In this document: piece by piece, positions 45,067 to 56,690 of the stretch
Layout of the letters: the number at the start of each line of letters is the position of its first letter
Numbering within the stretch: position 1 is the stretch's first letter
Source: Symbiodinium natans
Lineage: Eukaryota; Sar; Dinophyceae; Suessiales; Symbiodiniaceae
NCBI GenBank assembly: GCA_905221605.1
Contig: CAJNDS010002274.1
Coordinates: 186,001-250,000 of the forward strand
DNA length: 64,000 nucleotides
Direction: 5' to 3'
The notes under the pieces: model-generated
What the model was told of the DNA's origin: nothing
Database searches by the model: none
Seen by the model: the letters and a program-made list of their open reading frames with translations, nothing else
Position numbers and translations under genes: made by a program

Positions 45067-48000
45067 ATGAGTCTCACCGAGCTGCTGCTGGCGACCTTGG
45101 ACACTGGGGCTCACATGCATGCATGTGCATTGTGGCAGGTTACATTCAGCCTCAGCCTCGAAGAAAGGTTTTTTGGCACGGCGGGCGCACGTGCAGAAGC
45201 CTGGCAGGACCCGTCCAAGAATGCGCAAGCGGAAGCGCAGATTCGACAGGTCCAGGATCCCAGAAGTTCAGGATGCGCTCTCCAGTCCTGACCACGCGGC
45301 CTTGCCTCTCCTAGGCTGAACAGGCTAGTGTCGATCAGCTCGCAGCTCAATAGCGCGTTGTGAATGGACTCCGTGGCGCTGCTTTGCCTTGCGCAACCAA
45401 TGAGACGCGACCTTTCTCAGACTCACCTCTGAAGATACTGACCAGGTACTTTACAGCCCTTGCGCAGGACACGGAATGCCATCACTCGCGTGCTCACACG
45501 GCACGTAACTTCAGCTTGTCAGGAGCTGGCGAACACGGAGAAACCTGTGGTTGCGCGGCAGCTTGCAGGAGAGATGAGCCTATCATGCTCATTCCAGCCA
45601 GAGGCTGCTAGAGACTGCATCAGAGACTGCTCAGGACTTCTTTTGAAGAACGCCCTGGCATCGAAGGAGATACAAGCTTCGCCGTGACTGTGCAGCTTTT
45701 GCGGTGATTTGTTCACTATTTGTTCCATTCAAAATATGTTGGTGTAGCTGTTAAAGAGGATCCCGCGAAAGATCGCGACCTGAAAGCCAGATGGGCGAAC
45801 CTGTCACTCGACTCCAAGGGTTTTCTTGTGTATCTTGTGTGAATCGCCATGTGAGAAGCGCCATGCTGCCTCTATTTTTGCATTCGCTTAATCAGAATCC
45901 TCTTCTTTTTGCTGTTTTCCATGCAGCATACATGGTCGTGGCATTCGTGCAGTTTTGGACCCAAGGCCGGCAGCGAGTCGAAATCTGGTGAAGGAGGCAG
46001 AGGGTTCCAATGGGCAATTTTTGAAGGCGGCATGAAGCAAATCAAGAGCAAAGTCCCTAGCACCAAGCCAGGCCACCACCTCCGCACTCATCAGTCCGCA
46101 GACCGACGTGGGAAAGGCGGCGGCGCAGGCACGTGCAAGCTGATTCTTTTGCCCGCTGCTCTAGAGAATCCGACCATCTAGCTGAGGCATGCTGGTTATT
46201 GTTTCGTGAGGTCTTGGCCAAGATTGGGGCCATCGAGATCCCCTTGGTGCAGTGGCCTGGGCTGGTGAGCCCCCATTGCATTGGTCTGTAAAGGGCGTGC
46301 GGAAGCTAATGGAAACGATGGGAATTGCCAGGTACCGCTTTTGCTCGGCCACGTGACCAACACGGACGTCAGAGCCAGACAGGCCATGGTGGAGAAGTCT
46401 CCTGACTCACTGACACTTACCCTTGACCACCTCTCTGACCGCCTGTCTGGCCACCTGTGTCACCTCCCGTGTCCATCTGTCTGTGACTACCAGCCCGTGC
46501 CAGATCTCGCTGGTTTGTCTCGGCTACTTGTGTGAAGACCTGGTGGTCGTACAGGAGGAGAGCGCAATGTGTTTATTCTGCCGTTTAAGCGGGGGGGATT
46601 CGTTGCGTGCAGAAAACACGGACATCTCAGCAGAGGAGGGAACCAATATCAGCGATGATATTGCCAACAACATCCTGACAGCTGTGAGCCTCTGAGAGAA
46701 CTCTGTGAAGATAAAAATTGTCAGACACATTCTGCACGCCGCAGCACGCTTCTCTGAGGTTGTTCAGGGAATGCGGGACACAGAGCCACAGACAAAGCTG
46801 GAGGCAGGCTGCAAATCTGTTGCCGAGTGTCGCAGCAAACCGCACCACTCCGCACCACTCCGCAGGCGACCCGAGCCTTTTACCACGCCGTCGTTCTTGC
46901 GAAAAAGTGGGGGGCCCATTTGGACCTTTATGGCAGCGATGGTCCTATCCATCTCCTGTCAGGAACTTCAAGAACCAAGTCGAGCGCGACGTCATCATGG
47001 GCGTCCTCCTCCCAGAGCTTCTTTGTGAGAGTTCATGTGTCATTATCTCCGTGATTGCAAGCTGTGTGGTCCATGGAGGTCGTGAACGATACTTGCCGCT
47101 GTACCGCGGCACCTGAAGCACTCGCCTCGAGAGTCCACACAGCATCGAAGATTTGGGAACGAGAGCTGCTCGTCAGAGGTCCAGATCGCAGCGTTCGAGT
47201 GCCTCGTGCAGATTGCGACGGAGTGCCCCGCACGAAATTCGGTAGCAAGTCCAGCGGGTCCCATGTGTTGTTTTGGAGCATCGGCATGAGCCCGCATCAG
47301 GTACTACGACTTCCTCATGCCGTGCCCCGTGCAAGGTGGATGGACGGATAGGCAAGATCTGGCGAGGGACCTACCTGCGACTGAGTGATCTGAGAAGGTA
47401 CATGAATGGCTTGGGCCCGCTGACGTGGGAAACCATCAAGTCGTCACCAGAGAAGGCCTGTCTCCTTAGGAGTCCGCAGGTGCTTGGCTTCTGTAGTATC
47501 TTGTATTATGTACATCTCTGTGCAGCTGTGCAGTACATCTTTGTCCGACCGCCGCTCGAGGTAGCGATTCCTGCCATGGAATTCTGGTCAACCATCTGCG
47601 ATGAGGCTCTCAGTATATCTCTCAATGCTGCGGACAACTTTGTTGATGTCCCCCATCCACCTTAGTCGTGCTCCGTGCTCTCTATGTCTGTTGCCTGCAG
47701 GAGCTCTATCTGATGGACCTGGCTGAGGCCGGCCAAGCAGGTGGCCGCGCCTCCCTGAACCTCATCCAGCAGGCCTGGAGGAGGAAAACAAAGAAGCTCC
47801 ACACAAATCATGCTTCAGAGATGTGTTGCTGGAAAGCCGCGGTTTTTGTTCAGCAGGCCTTGGGATTCTTGGTTCCGCTTCTCACCGAGTTGGGGGGCCT
47901 GGAGTTCCGAACTGTTAATGTTCCGAACCATTCCATGCACCACGCGCGGCAGGGTTCGAGATGGCAGGTTTTCTGCGATGACTGAGCCATCTTCGCCTTC

Positions 48001-51000
48001 CATTCCCCTTCCGCGCTGAGGACGCTGACCAAGCGCCAGAGTGAGGATGACGACGACACCTGGAACCTAGCCATGGCTGCAGGCTTCGTCTCAGGGATGT
48101 TCGAAAGCTTTTGTTGGGCTTCGGAGGAAACACGGGGGGGGGGGGGAAAACTCACCCCCTGCTCACCCTCTTTCAAGACTCTTGTTTTTGTCTTGGCTGT
48201 TGAAACTCCCCCACCAGGTTTTCCGAAGAACTACTTGGTCCGATGATGCCGATTTTGTGCTTGACTTTGGGGAGTTGCCCGGAGAAGATCTGTGGAACCA
48301 CACAAACGTTCGGCTCACGGCATCCCAAGAACCGGAGCTCGGGATGGCGAGAGCTCATGGTTCCAGGTGTCTCTCAGGTGTTACTCTTCGTTCCCTTCAG
48401 TTCCCTTCAGTTCCCTTCAGTTCGTTCCCTTCAGTGACTTGGTAATCTTTCCCATTCCTTGGCCCCCGACAAGGATGTTCAAGCGGAGAGGATCTGGCGG
48501 GTTTTGAATCTCTCAGGTCTCCCGACTTCATATGGCTGTCAGACTGTTATGGAAGATCCAGTCAATGGGCCTTTGCCTCCGTTGCTCTTGTTTGCGTATT
48601 CCTGCTCGCGATGTCGGTCTCCGACGTGGCTCAGTTAACCACCGACATCCACTGACATCCACCGACCTTTGCAGGAATCGGTCTGCGATCGTCTATTTCA
48701 AGTCGAGACATGCATAGGACGAGTTGATTGAACGTGTCAGGAGCTGTTGCTCGGTTTCTTGACCGAGACTTTCTGAATTGTTAGTACGGTTTGAGGGGTG
48801 ACGCCTACTTGTAGGGCTTGCGGCCAGGGGTTGTTGAATCCAGAAAGGATCGTTGTCTTGGGGATTGGGTCATTGGGGGCAGGAGGGGCTCCAGCCAGCC
48901 GGCGTCCTTGTGTTGAAACCCGCAGTTCGCAGCAGGCACTTGCCTGGCGCTGGTGGCCCAGGCTTGCGGTAGGGGGCTGGAAAGCTTGGTTTCAGCCCTC
49001 CATCTTTTCTGTGGTGCCTGCTTGAAAGGTGGTCAGGGATGGCTGTGTGGACCTGGTGTTGCAGTTTGTGCACACCAACTTCCAGAATCCTGATTGGAAG
49101 CCTCTTGGCAAACAGGTGTGTGCGGTATGCGTTGAATCGCTGCCCTTCTTGACTAGAGGTTTAGAGAAGCAGCGGTCTTGGCGTACGGCTCCATCATGGA
49201 GGCCGCACATCATCAAGCTGGACTCTGTCCAATTTTTCCGGAAGCATCGGCCAACCCAGGGACCGACCAGCGAAAAAATGAGACCGATGGTCGAACAGAG
49301 CCTCAGTCACCTTGCTGCAGCCTCAGAGGGCCGTTGCAAAGCTCGGGCCCCACGGCCCTGCTCTGTTAGTCTGATCACAAGTGCACGCTGCTGCCTCTGC
49401 TCGAGGACCATTCGTACATCAGTGGCGCATGAGATGTGCTTTTCACAATGTTCTGCATCTGAGTTCAGGTCCTTGCGCTGCAGGACCAGAGTGTGGCGGT
49501 TCGCCCGGGCCCACGGAGTTGCAAAGCATCGCATCGAGGTTTTTCAATTCGTGATTTTCTGAGAGCCGCATTTCTTCGCTTGTGCGGAGGTGACACCATT
49601 GCCTGGACCTTGGGTCGCATCGCGCAGCTGCACCCTCAGTGACCTCAGTGACTCCGCATCCCGTTTTTTCAGTGAAGGCGAAAGCATCGAAGATGTCCCT
49701 GCACTGTCCTGCAGGTTCCATCCCACCATCGTGCCAGTCAAGCAGCTCATGCCGCTCCTCTGCGAGAGGCGACCTTTGAACCATACAAGCTCCGGTTACA
49801 CCATGTTGCATGCGCACCTCCTCCGTGCATCGACATGCGACCAGGCTGCGTGACGTCCCACGAGTCTCTGCCAACATCTGCTGGAACGTGCAGGCCGGGT
49901 CTCGGCCCTTAAGACCTTCTTAAGAGGTGTCGCAGGGGTCCCAGACCGGCGCCTAGGGGGGTCTTAGGGAGGGTGTCAGCAAAAGTTGCAGGAGAATCTG
50001 TTTTCTTCTTTTGGGCGTGGTGCCCACAGCATGGAACCCCCGTGGCATGGGATTTCGGCTCCTCCCAGCGCAGGTCCCACAGATTTGGGGGGGGGGGTTG
50101 TGCAAAGAGCTTGTTGGGGTGGGAAGGCGGAAGGAGACCGAGATTTCCTTTCTGTGGCACGCACTAATTTCCTTTTGGCGGAGAGGCTGCGTCACTAAGT
50201 CATCAGTTGAGGGGACTGCAAATTGGCCTGGCTTCAGGTTCTGGCTGAGGCACAGACTGGCGGCATTGCTGGGCAGGACGTGTTTCTTTTGAAGCCTGCA
50301 AACCCGGTGGAATCCTGAATGTCCCAGAATTCGTCCCAGAACACCCCTGCGCTTGGGAGTACCCTGACTCGACGCCCCTGTCGGAGTTTTTCACTGCGAT
50401 CGCCACGGCTCTCTTGGAGGCTTCTGCTGCAAGATACGTAGGAAGTGCAGGAGACAGGAGGGTTGTAAGTCTGGGGTCAAAAGCAGCCAGCCCTACACTG
50501 CCTGACTTTGTCACGAGCCACATCGCCCTGGCTTTTCAGGTGGTGGCGAGACCGGATGCCGATGAGCGCCAGCTGCGCATGGCAGGGTGGACCCCCCTGA
50601 CCTTTACATGGTGTACCACACGTAGTGAGTAACAGTAGTGATCTGGCAAAGCCTGACGGCACGGGATGCGTACGTTCGTACATGTATATGAGTTCGAAGA
50701 CTTTTGATTGAGACTGTTTTGGGCCTTTCTTCGACTATGTGGAGTTGTATCCCGGTCTGATGGACAATGCCATCAGTCATGGGTGGCTCTGTCAAAGCGG
50801 GCTCTTCACGAGGGTCTTCCATGGCTTCGTCCAACACTTCGAGAGGTGCAGCACGGCCTCTTTCAGGCTTCTTTGCCCCTCCAGCTCACTCCCACGCTTT
50901 CTTCATGAACGCACCCTGGTGGTGTTGCTCCGTTCTCGCGGCATGGTGCCTGAAGTTCTTTCACAGTTGTTTTCTCTTCATGACCTCATCGCCATGTGAA

Positions 51001-54000
51001 TTTGGTGGCTTTTGGCAGATGCTCTTTGAGATTTGTCTTTGCCTCCGCGAGCTTTCTATGGTCTGTTGTTCAAGAAGCCTCTTTTTGTCGATGTACCGTG
51101 TCTGGCAGAAGGAAACTCGCCTGGTCACAGGTTTTGTATGCTTTACGGTTGTCGTAGTGGCTCATAGTCTGTTTTGATGGTCCATCCTCTCCTGTTGTGG
51201 TTTTGTTATGCTCACATAATGTGCGTTTTCAGAATCAGCAACAATAGCATATGACGTAACACACTTGTTGACTTGTTGGAGTTGTGGGTAACGAACTGGT
51301 CCTCATGTTTTGATAAAGGCAATCATAACATGCGTTCGTCTTGCAGGGCGAATCCCTTTCTGCATCATCTTATCATCTGTTCGTCCAAGGTTTGCACATC
51401 CAAGTGGTTTTTTGGACATTCTTGGACACTATTGGACACTCCTCGGGCTGACCTTGTGAGAGGAGAGACAGGGACAGTTCCGGTGCGTGTCTCGTGGTCG
51501 GTAGCTCTGCGAAGGTGTTTCTGTCAGCATCGTGCAATCCAGCGCTCTACCTTGAAAGCACGTATCAAAGCAGGTACAACGCGCTGAGCGTTCTCGTCAG
51601 CAAGGCGGGCAGCGACTGCTTGCCCCACATGCAGGCCTTGACGCAGGAGCAGCGTCTTATCAGCGTGCCATGTTTGAGCAAGTTTGTGTTGTGGGAAACT
51701 TGATTCTGTTGCGTGCTCTTGGCATGAGGCCTTGCGGGAAACTCTCCGAAGTTTGCTACAGCTTGCTGTGTCTTGCTGCCTGCTTCCAGGAGATGCTGAA
51801 GCACCTGCAGGCATCCTACAAAGACGCAGCCTGAGGGTTTGAGTACACTCATGAGCATTCAGGACTGGCGTTGGGGATGCATTTCAAGAGATGCTGTCGC
51901 TGGCCCGACAGCTCCTGCTACGCCCAGTCCATCGACCGGGAGTGCGAGTTGCAGGGCTACATCTGCGGGGTGCTGACGTCGCTTGCCCGTGTCTGAGGGG
52001 GGCACCAAGTCTGCTTCTTGCGGACCGTTTTTGTTGTTGTGCTGTGTTGTTTTGCACTCCCAGCAGGTGTCGCGCCTTAGGCCGGCTTCACTTCCGCTTC
52101 GCTTGTTTCTTTCGATTCAGAGTGTAGTAGATTCATGTGTGTTGCTCACGTGGTGATGCTCCGCAGGGAGAAGGTCGCCCCAGTAGCCAACTCGATCATG
52201 GAGGAAGCGCTGAAAGTCATTTCGGCTTATCAACAGGCGCGGCTCTTGGGTGATCCGATGCCGTGGCGAAGAGTGGAAATCACTGCGAATCCAAGGTTCG
52301 AGGGGGTGCCCAAGTTCTGCATGAGGAGGTGTGGTGTCTGGGTGGTCGCGTGTGGTAGTTGCGTGATGGTCCACATGCGAACCTGCCACACGAGGCCTTG
52401 CTCCTTATCGTGGCTTTAGCGAATGCGGCTGGCGCTGGCTTCGTGCTTTGGCTGTACTTCTGCTTGTTGAGAGCTTGTGGTTGCTTGTGGTTGATCCTGC
52501 GTCGCAACCAGAAGCGCTTGAAGCGCTTCAGAAGCAGCCGCTGTTGGCCCAGAATGTCTCCAGGAGCGCTTCATGCCGCACTTCGCTCCCCACCTCCAGG
52601 CATGGGCTGACGGTTGAATCTTGGGGCCATGGCGAATTGACGGAAGCTTGCAAGGTCGGACTGCAGAACTACGAGGAGGTGCAGGCGCAAAGTGAAACCC
52701 TTCGGCACTGGTTTGATCGCTCTTCGCGATGGGGGAAAGAGAGTTATGTCAGCAGTTGCAGGCTTCGCATTAAAAAAAAACACAGGTCTGCCTAACGACC
52801 ACCAGAATGGTCGGAGATCTGTGCACGGCGCTGGAGGGCAAGATTGTGGGCTACTGCGACACGATCCTGCAGGTCTCAAACGAGTTTAAATTCTAGATTC
52901 TAGATTGGTCAGACGGTTCAGACTTCGTCCTTAGGCCTTTTTCGTCTTTTTTTGCTGTGCTCAGATCCTGTACACTAACCTCCGGAACCCGGCGGTGGAC
53001 CGCAAGATCAAGGTCTCCAATTTGGCCTCTTCCAATCTCCGCGCCAACTGCTTCCGGTGTTGTTGTTCCGAGTTTCCAGGCCGCGGTGATGACGAGTTTC
53101 GGTGACATAGCTATGGCTATCACCGGAGAGTTTGAGCAGTGCCCAGACGTATTCAGAGACGTGGAGAGAGCGCCACCGGGCGGGGGGGGGGTGCTGGCAT
53201 CCTCTCGAAACGGGTTGGGGGCTCTTGGAGGTACCTCGGCCCGGTGGTGCAAATGCTGCGGGAAGCCTCGTCAACGCGGCTGGAACCCTCAGGGGCTTTT
53301 TCAAGTGCTGTTGGAAGAAGCTCATCCCTTTAAGAAGACTCGCCGTTACTCCATGGATGTGCAGGTTGACCGATGGCCCAGGAGACAGCGAAGAGTGGGT
53401 CGAGTGCTTCCCGATCCGAGTTCGAACTAGAACCGTAGACTCTGACTCTAGCGACATCGCTGCCAGTTCCGTACCAAGATCCAGAGCTGTTCCATGCTTT
53501 TGCTCAACACGTATCATGTGCGGGCTTCGGAGCTTCGTAGAGAACCGGTGCAGAACAGGCCCAGGTCATTGGAATCATATTCGGAATGTAGATTTTCCGT
53601 ACATCAAGGTCCCCCCGCCCCGCCCCCGGCTTTGTCCCCCGAATGATGAGACCCTTGAAAGAGACCCCAGAAACTATTCTCGGAAGCCCCGCCATCGTGC
53701 GTGGTTACCATAGCTCCAACGATTGCAAGCATCCGAAGGGATTGAATGTGTGCGAATCTCATTTCGGGATAAGAGGCTTGCTAGGTCTTGCATCCGCTCA
53801 CAGAAGGTGCAAGCATCTTCTGTTGTGAGAGATGCAATAGCAAAGCGATGACCGAAGACAGTAGGGCAACCTCCGGATTTCTTGGAATTGCGTGCTCGGG
53901 CCACCAATATCAGCTTTGCACAGCTTCGAGGGGACTTGCAGGGGAACTCTGCACGGCCATGCAGTGGCCCAGCTTAATTTTGTGACCAGGTACCTGAACA

Positions 54001-54700
54001 GCCTACGAGAAGGAGTGCTTGAAGCGTGCGCCAGAGATCTGGAAGGAAGCTGAATTCATTGGAGTAGCTGCTGCGTGAATTCAGAAACCTCAAGAGGTAC
54101 TCTGGAATCATCCACGGACTTAAAGAGTCGAACAAGCTGCATCTCTTCAAGGCGCGCATGCGGCTCCTTTGCCAGCGCCTTCCTCGTTTTTTGCTGTATT
54201 TACTATTGCATTTCCTCATCATGTTTGTTGTTTCCTTCTGCGTCTGCAGCGGTGATTTTTTGTACGGGCTCGTGCGCATTGTGCAGCCACTTGCAGGAGC
54301 ATGTAAACACCGTGCTCATGCTCGTTAAAGAGATCAGTGAGGATCCCACAACGCCCGGGGCCCAATTTAGTCCAAGAGTCGCCGAAGATCCAAACCTTCG
54401 TTGCGAGGCAACTGCCAGTCATCAAGGTCCGTTTTGGGCAAGTCAGTGCACGCAGCGTGCCCGAGCAGTCGTGATCGTATGGTGGACCTGGGTTATTCGC
54501 ACAGGCTGCGGTGGGAGTGGTGGGTGACCTGGTCCTCGTCTTCCAGACCGAGCCATTTGTCAGGGATTGGCACGACATGCATGAACAGTGAACCTTGCAA
54601 CATGTTGCAACACGTTGCGTGTTGTTTATCCCGCCTAAGGCTGACGGCGCACGTGGGCAAAGCCCCGTTCCTCAGCCAGCTGGTTCAGGTGGCCTTCAGG
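45067..54700 (+). CDS. KPNB1: Importin subunit beta-1 (karyopherin beta), >30 micro-exons
   Basis: HEAT-repeat nuclear import receptor that carries cargo-importin-alpha through the pore and is released by Ran-GTP. Exons in order include MSLTELLLATLDT (45067), DPSKNAQAEAQIRQ (45208-45249), AEQASVDQL (45315-45341), YFTALAQ (45446-45467), ELANTEKPVVARQLA (45523), LLLKNALASK (45635), DPAKDRDLKARWANLS (45759), AKIGAIEIPLVQWPGL (46211-46264), LVCLGYLCEDL (46501), VVQGMRDTEPQ (46759), NFKNQVERDVIMG (46966), VAIPAMEFWSTICDE (about 47561-47605), LTKRQSEDDDDTWNLA (48019), FVHTNFQNPDWK (49060), EAAVLAYGSIME (49163), DTIAWTLGRIAQLHP (about 49592), MVGDLCTALEGKIV (52806), ILYTNLRNPAVDRKIK (52966), AAVMTSFGDIAMAITGEF (about 53070), YLGPVVQMLREAS (53226), YLNSLREGVLEACA (53989), YSGIIHGLKE (about 54092), AAVGVVGDLV (54506). 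Order follows animal importin beta closely. The last exon and stop are uncertain. Confidence 0.9.
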
Positions 54701-56690
54701 CCCGCAATCCGCCATCGCTCCAGACATCTTGGTCTCAGAGTTGGGGCATGCGACATGCGAAAAGGAGCCAAGATCCAAAGCTGCTGCAGAGTGCTCAGTG
54801 GCTGCAAGGCATGCTCATGAAGCCCCGATCTCAGATTCGTCAGATTTGTCAACCACAACACCCACCCGAGTTTGTCTTGTGCCAGGTTTGGCGGCACATG
54901 ATGCCATAGTTTACACTCCGGTAGGGAAAGCTTACCGGAGCTTGGTATGCCGACCTAGTTGTGCATGTGCAAGACCCAGTCAATGTGTTGCTTCCCACGC
55001 CAATCTCTGAAGCTTTCGGAGCCTATGTTGACGTCCGATCCTGGACTTGGATTGGTAGTCACTTGTGTGACCTGCAAACACCTCGGAAAAAGCTACATGA
55101 GCCTTCCCTGAGCCACCGCGAGACCATTCCCGGTTTGAAGGGCTCTTTGCCAGAAAGCGGTGCTGTTCTTGCGTAGTAAGAGTTAGGTCCCTCCTCCAGC
55201 AGTCAGGTGACCCGCGCGCTGTTTGGACGCTGAAGATCTTTGGTTTCCGTATCAGTTGTGGCTTCCGATTTCGCCGTTCGGTTTGCCGATTCAGCCGTCC
55301 TGGGTTTCCGATTTTTGCTTCGACCGGGGGGAGGGGAGGGGAGGGGGGTGAGGGGGGTAGGGTTCCACAGTAACAAGGTAGTCCAACAATGCCTGGCTTG
55401 AACTAGTATGCTTCATATCGCAAACCCTGACCACTAGATGAACAAAACTTGAAGCTGTAGAGTGTTGGCTCACCGTGGGCTTCGTGCTAAAAATGTGTAT
55501 GTCCCTTGAGCACGTTTGGTTTTCGGGTGTGCGGGGGCACAGGCGCGGGCTTCGGAGATCACAACGCAGATGAAGCGCTGCCGGTGATTTCACTTGGGTT
55601 TTTGCAGGTGTCGGGCGAGCTGCCGGCTTCGACAGACTGTTGGCGCGAGAACGCGTTCACTGGGGTTTGGCTAACCGGATTTCCAGGGCCTGCAATCGCA
55701 GTTCCCCAAAGATGGGCTCGAGCTTGTCAATCAAAACGTTGTTGTTCCTGCATCCGTGGCGCGTTCATTGGGGGAAAGGCGAAAGCCATGACTTGGCCAG
55801 GACTCCGTGTTTCTTGCGGCTCATTGGGGGGAAGGGTCTTGGCTATGACTTGGCCATGACTTAAGCGCCTGTAGCTACTTCGGTTGTCGCCCGATTGACT
55901 AGTGACAAGTTCGTTCTTGCACAGCCCCAAAGATTCCTTGTTGAGGAAGCCACCGCTCACTTGTCTCAAGCCCCGAACCTCGACTCGCATCTCCTGCTGC
56001 TTCGGCTTAGTGCAAGCTTGGCCTCAGCTGGCAACAACTGGGACCTTGCCGCACTTCAGTGCACACAGCTTGGCTTCGAGCCTGAGCAAGGATTCCCGTT
56101 AGAGGGGTGAAGATTTGAGATATTTGGTTTACTACAGGGATGAAAGAGGGAGTCCGCTGCATCCATGGCCCTCAGAAAAGCAATTTGGTGTGTACACACA
56201 AGTAAACTCGACTGGTTTCAGCACATAAAATGAAGTAGTTTCTCTCGAAATGTTTGTCACAGAGTCCTTCACAAGGCGCCCACGGGAACCAGAAATCCGA
56301 AGCCTACCTTCTGCCATGGCGCATCCTCGGTATTGGCGCGCTGGCAACTGGGATCTTGGACCCAAGCAATACGTGGGCCCTGCGAAGCTTGCTCGCACAT
56401 CCCCCGAGAGCAGCACATAGTTTGTCGCTTGCCCACTTGCTGCTTCAGCTGTTTGGCCTGGAGACGAAGACTTAGGTGTTATCCTGTCTGGGAAACGGAG
56501 ACGCCTGGAGTGCTCTGGGCATGGCAGGGTGCTTCACATCCTGATGAGTCGACATGGCTGGGAGCCTAGAAGTTACTAGCTCCGCTGCCTACAATGCTCA
56601 TGGTTTTGAGACGTTTCTTGGCTAGTGCTGCCTGCAGCAAGAGTTTTAGGCCACAGTCGTTTCGTCACCGGCTAGCTGAGGTGCCATGAT
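54701..56690. other. Importin 3' end and intergenic DNA
   Basis: The end of the importin gene is not resolved. No other motif-bearing exon was recognised. A G-rich run lies at 55325-55360. Confidence 0.35.
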
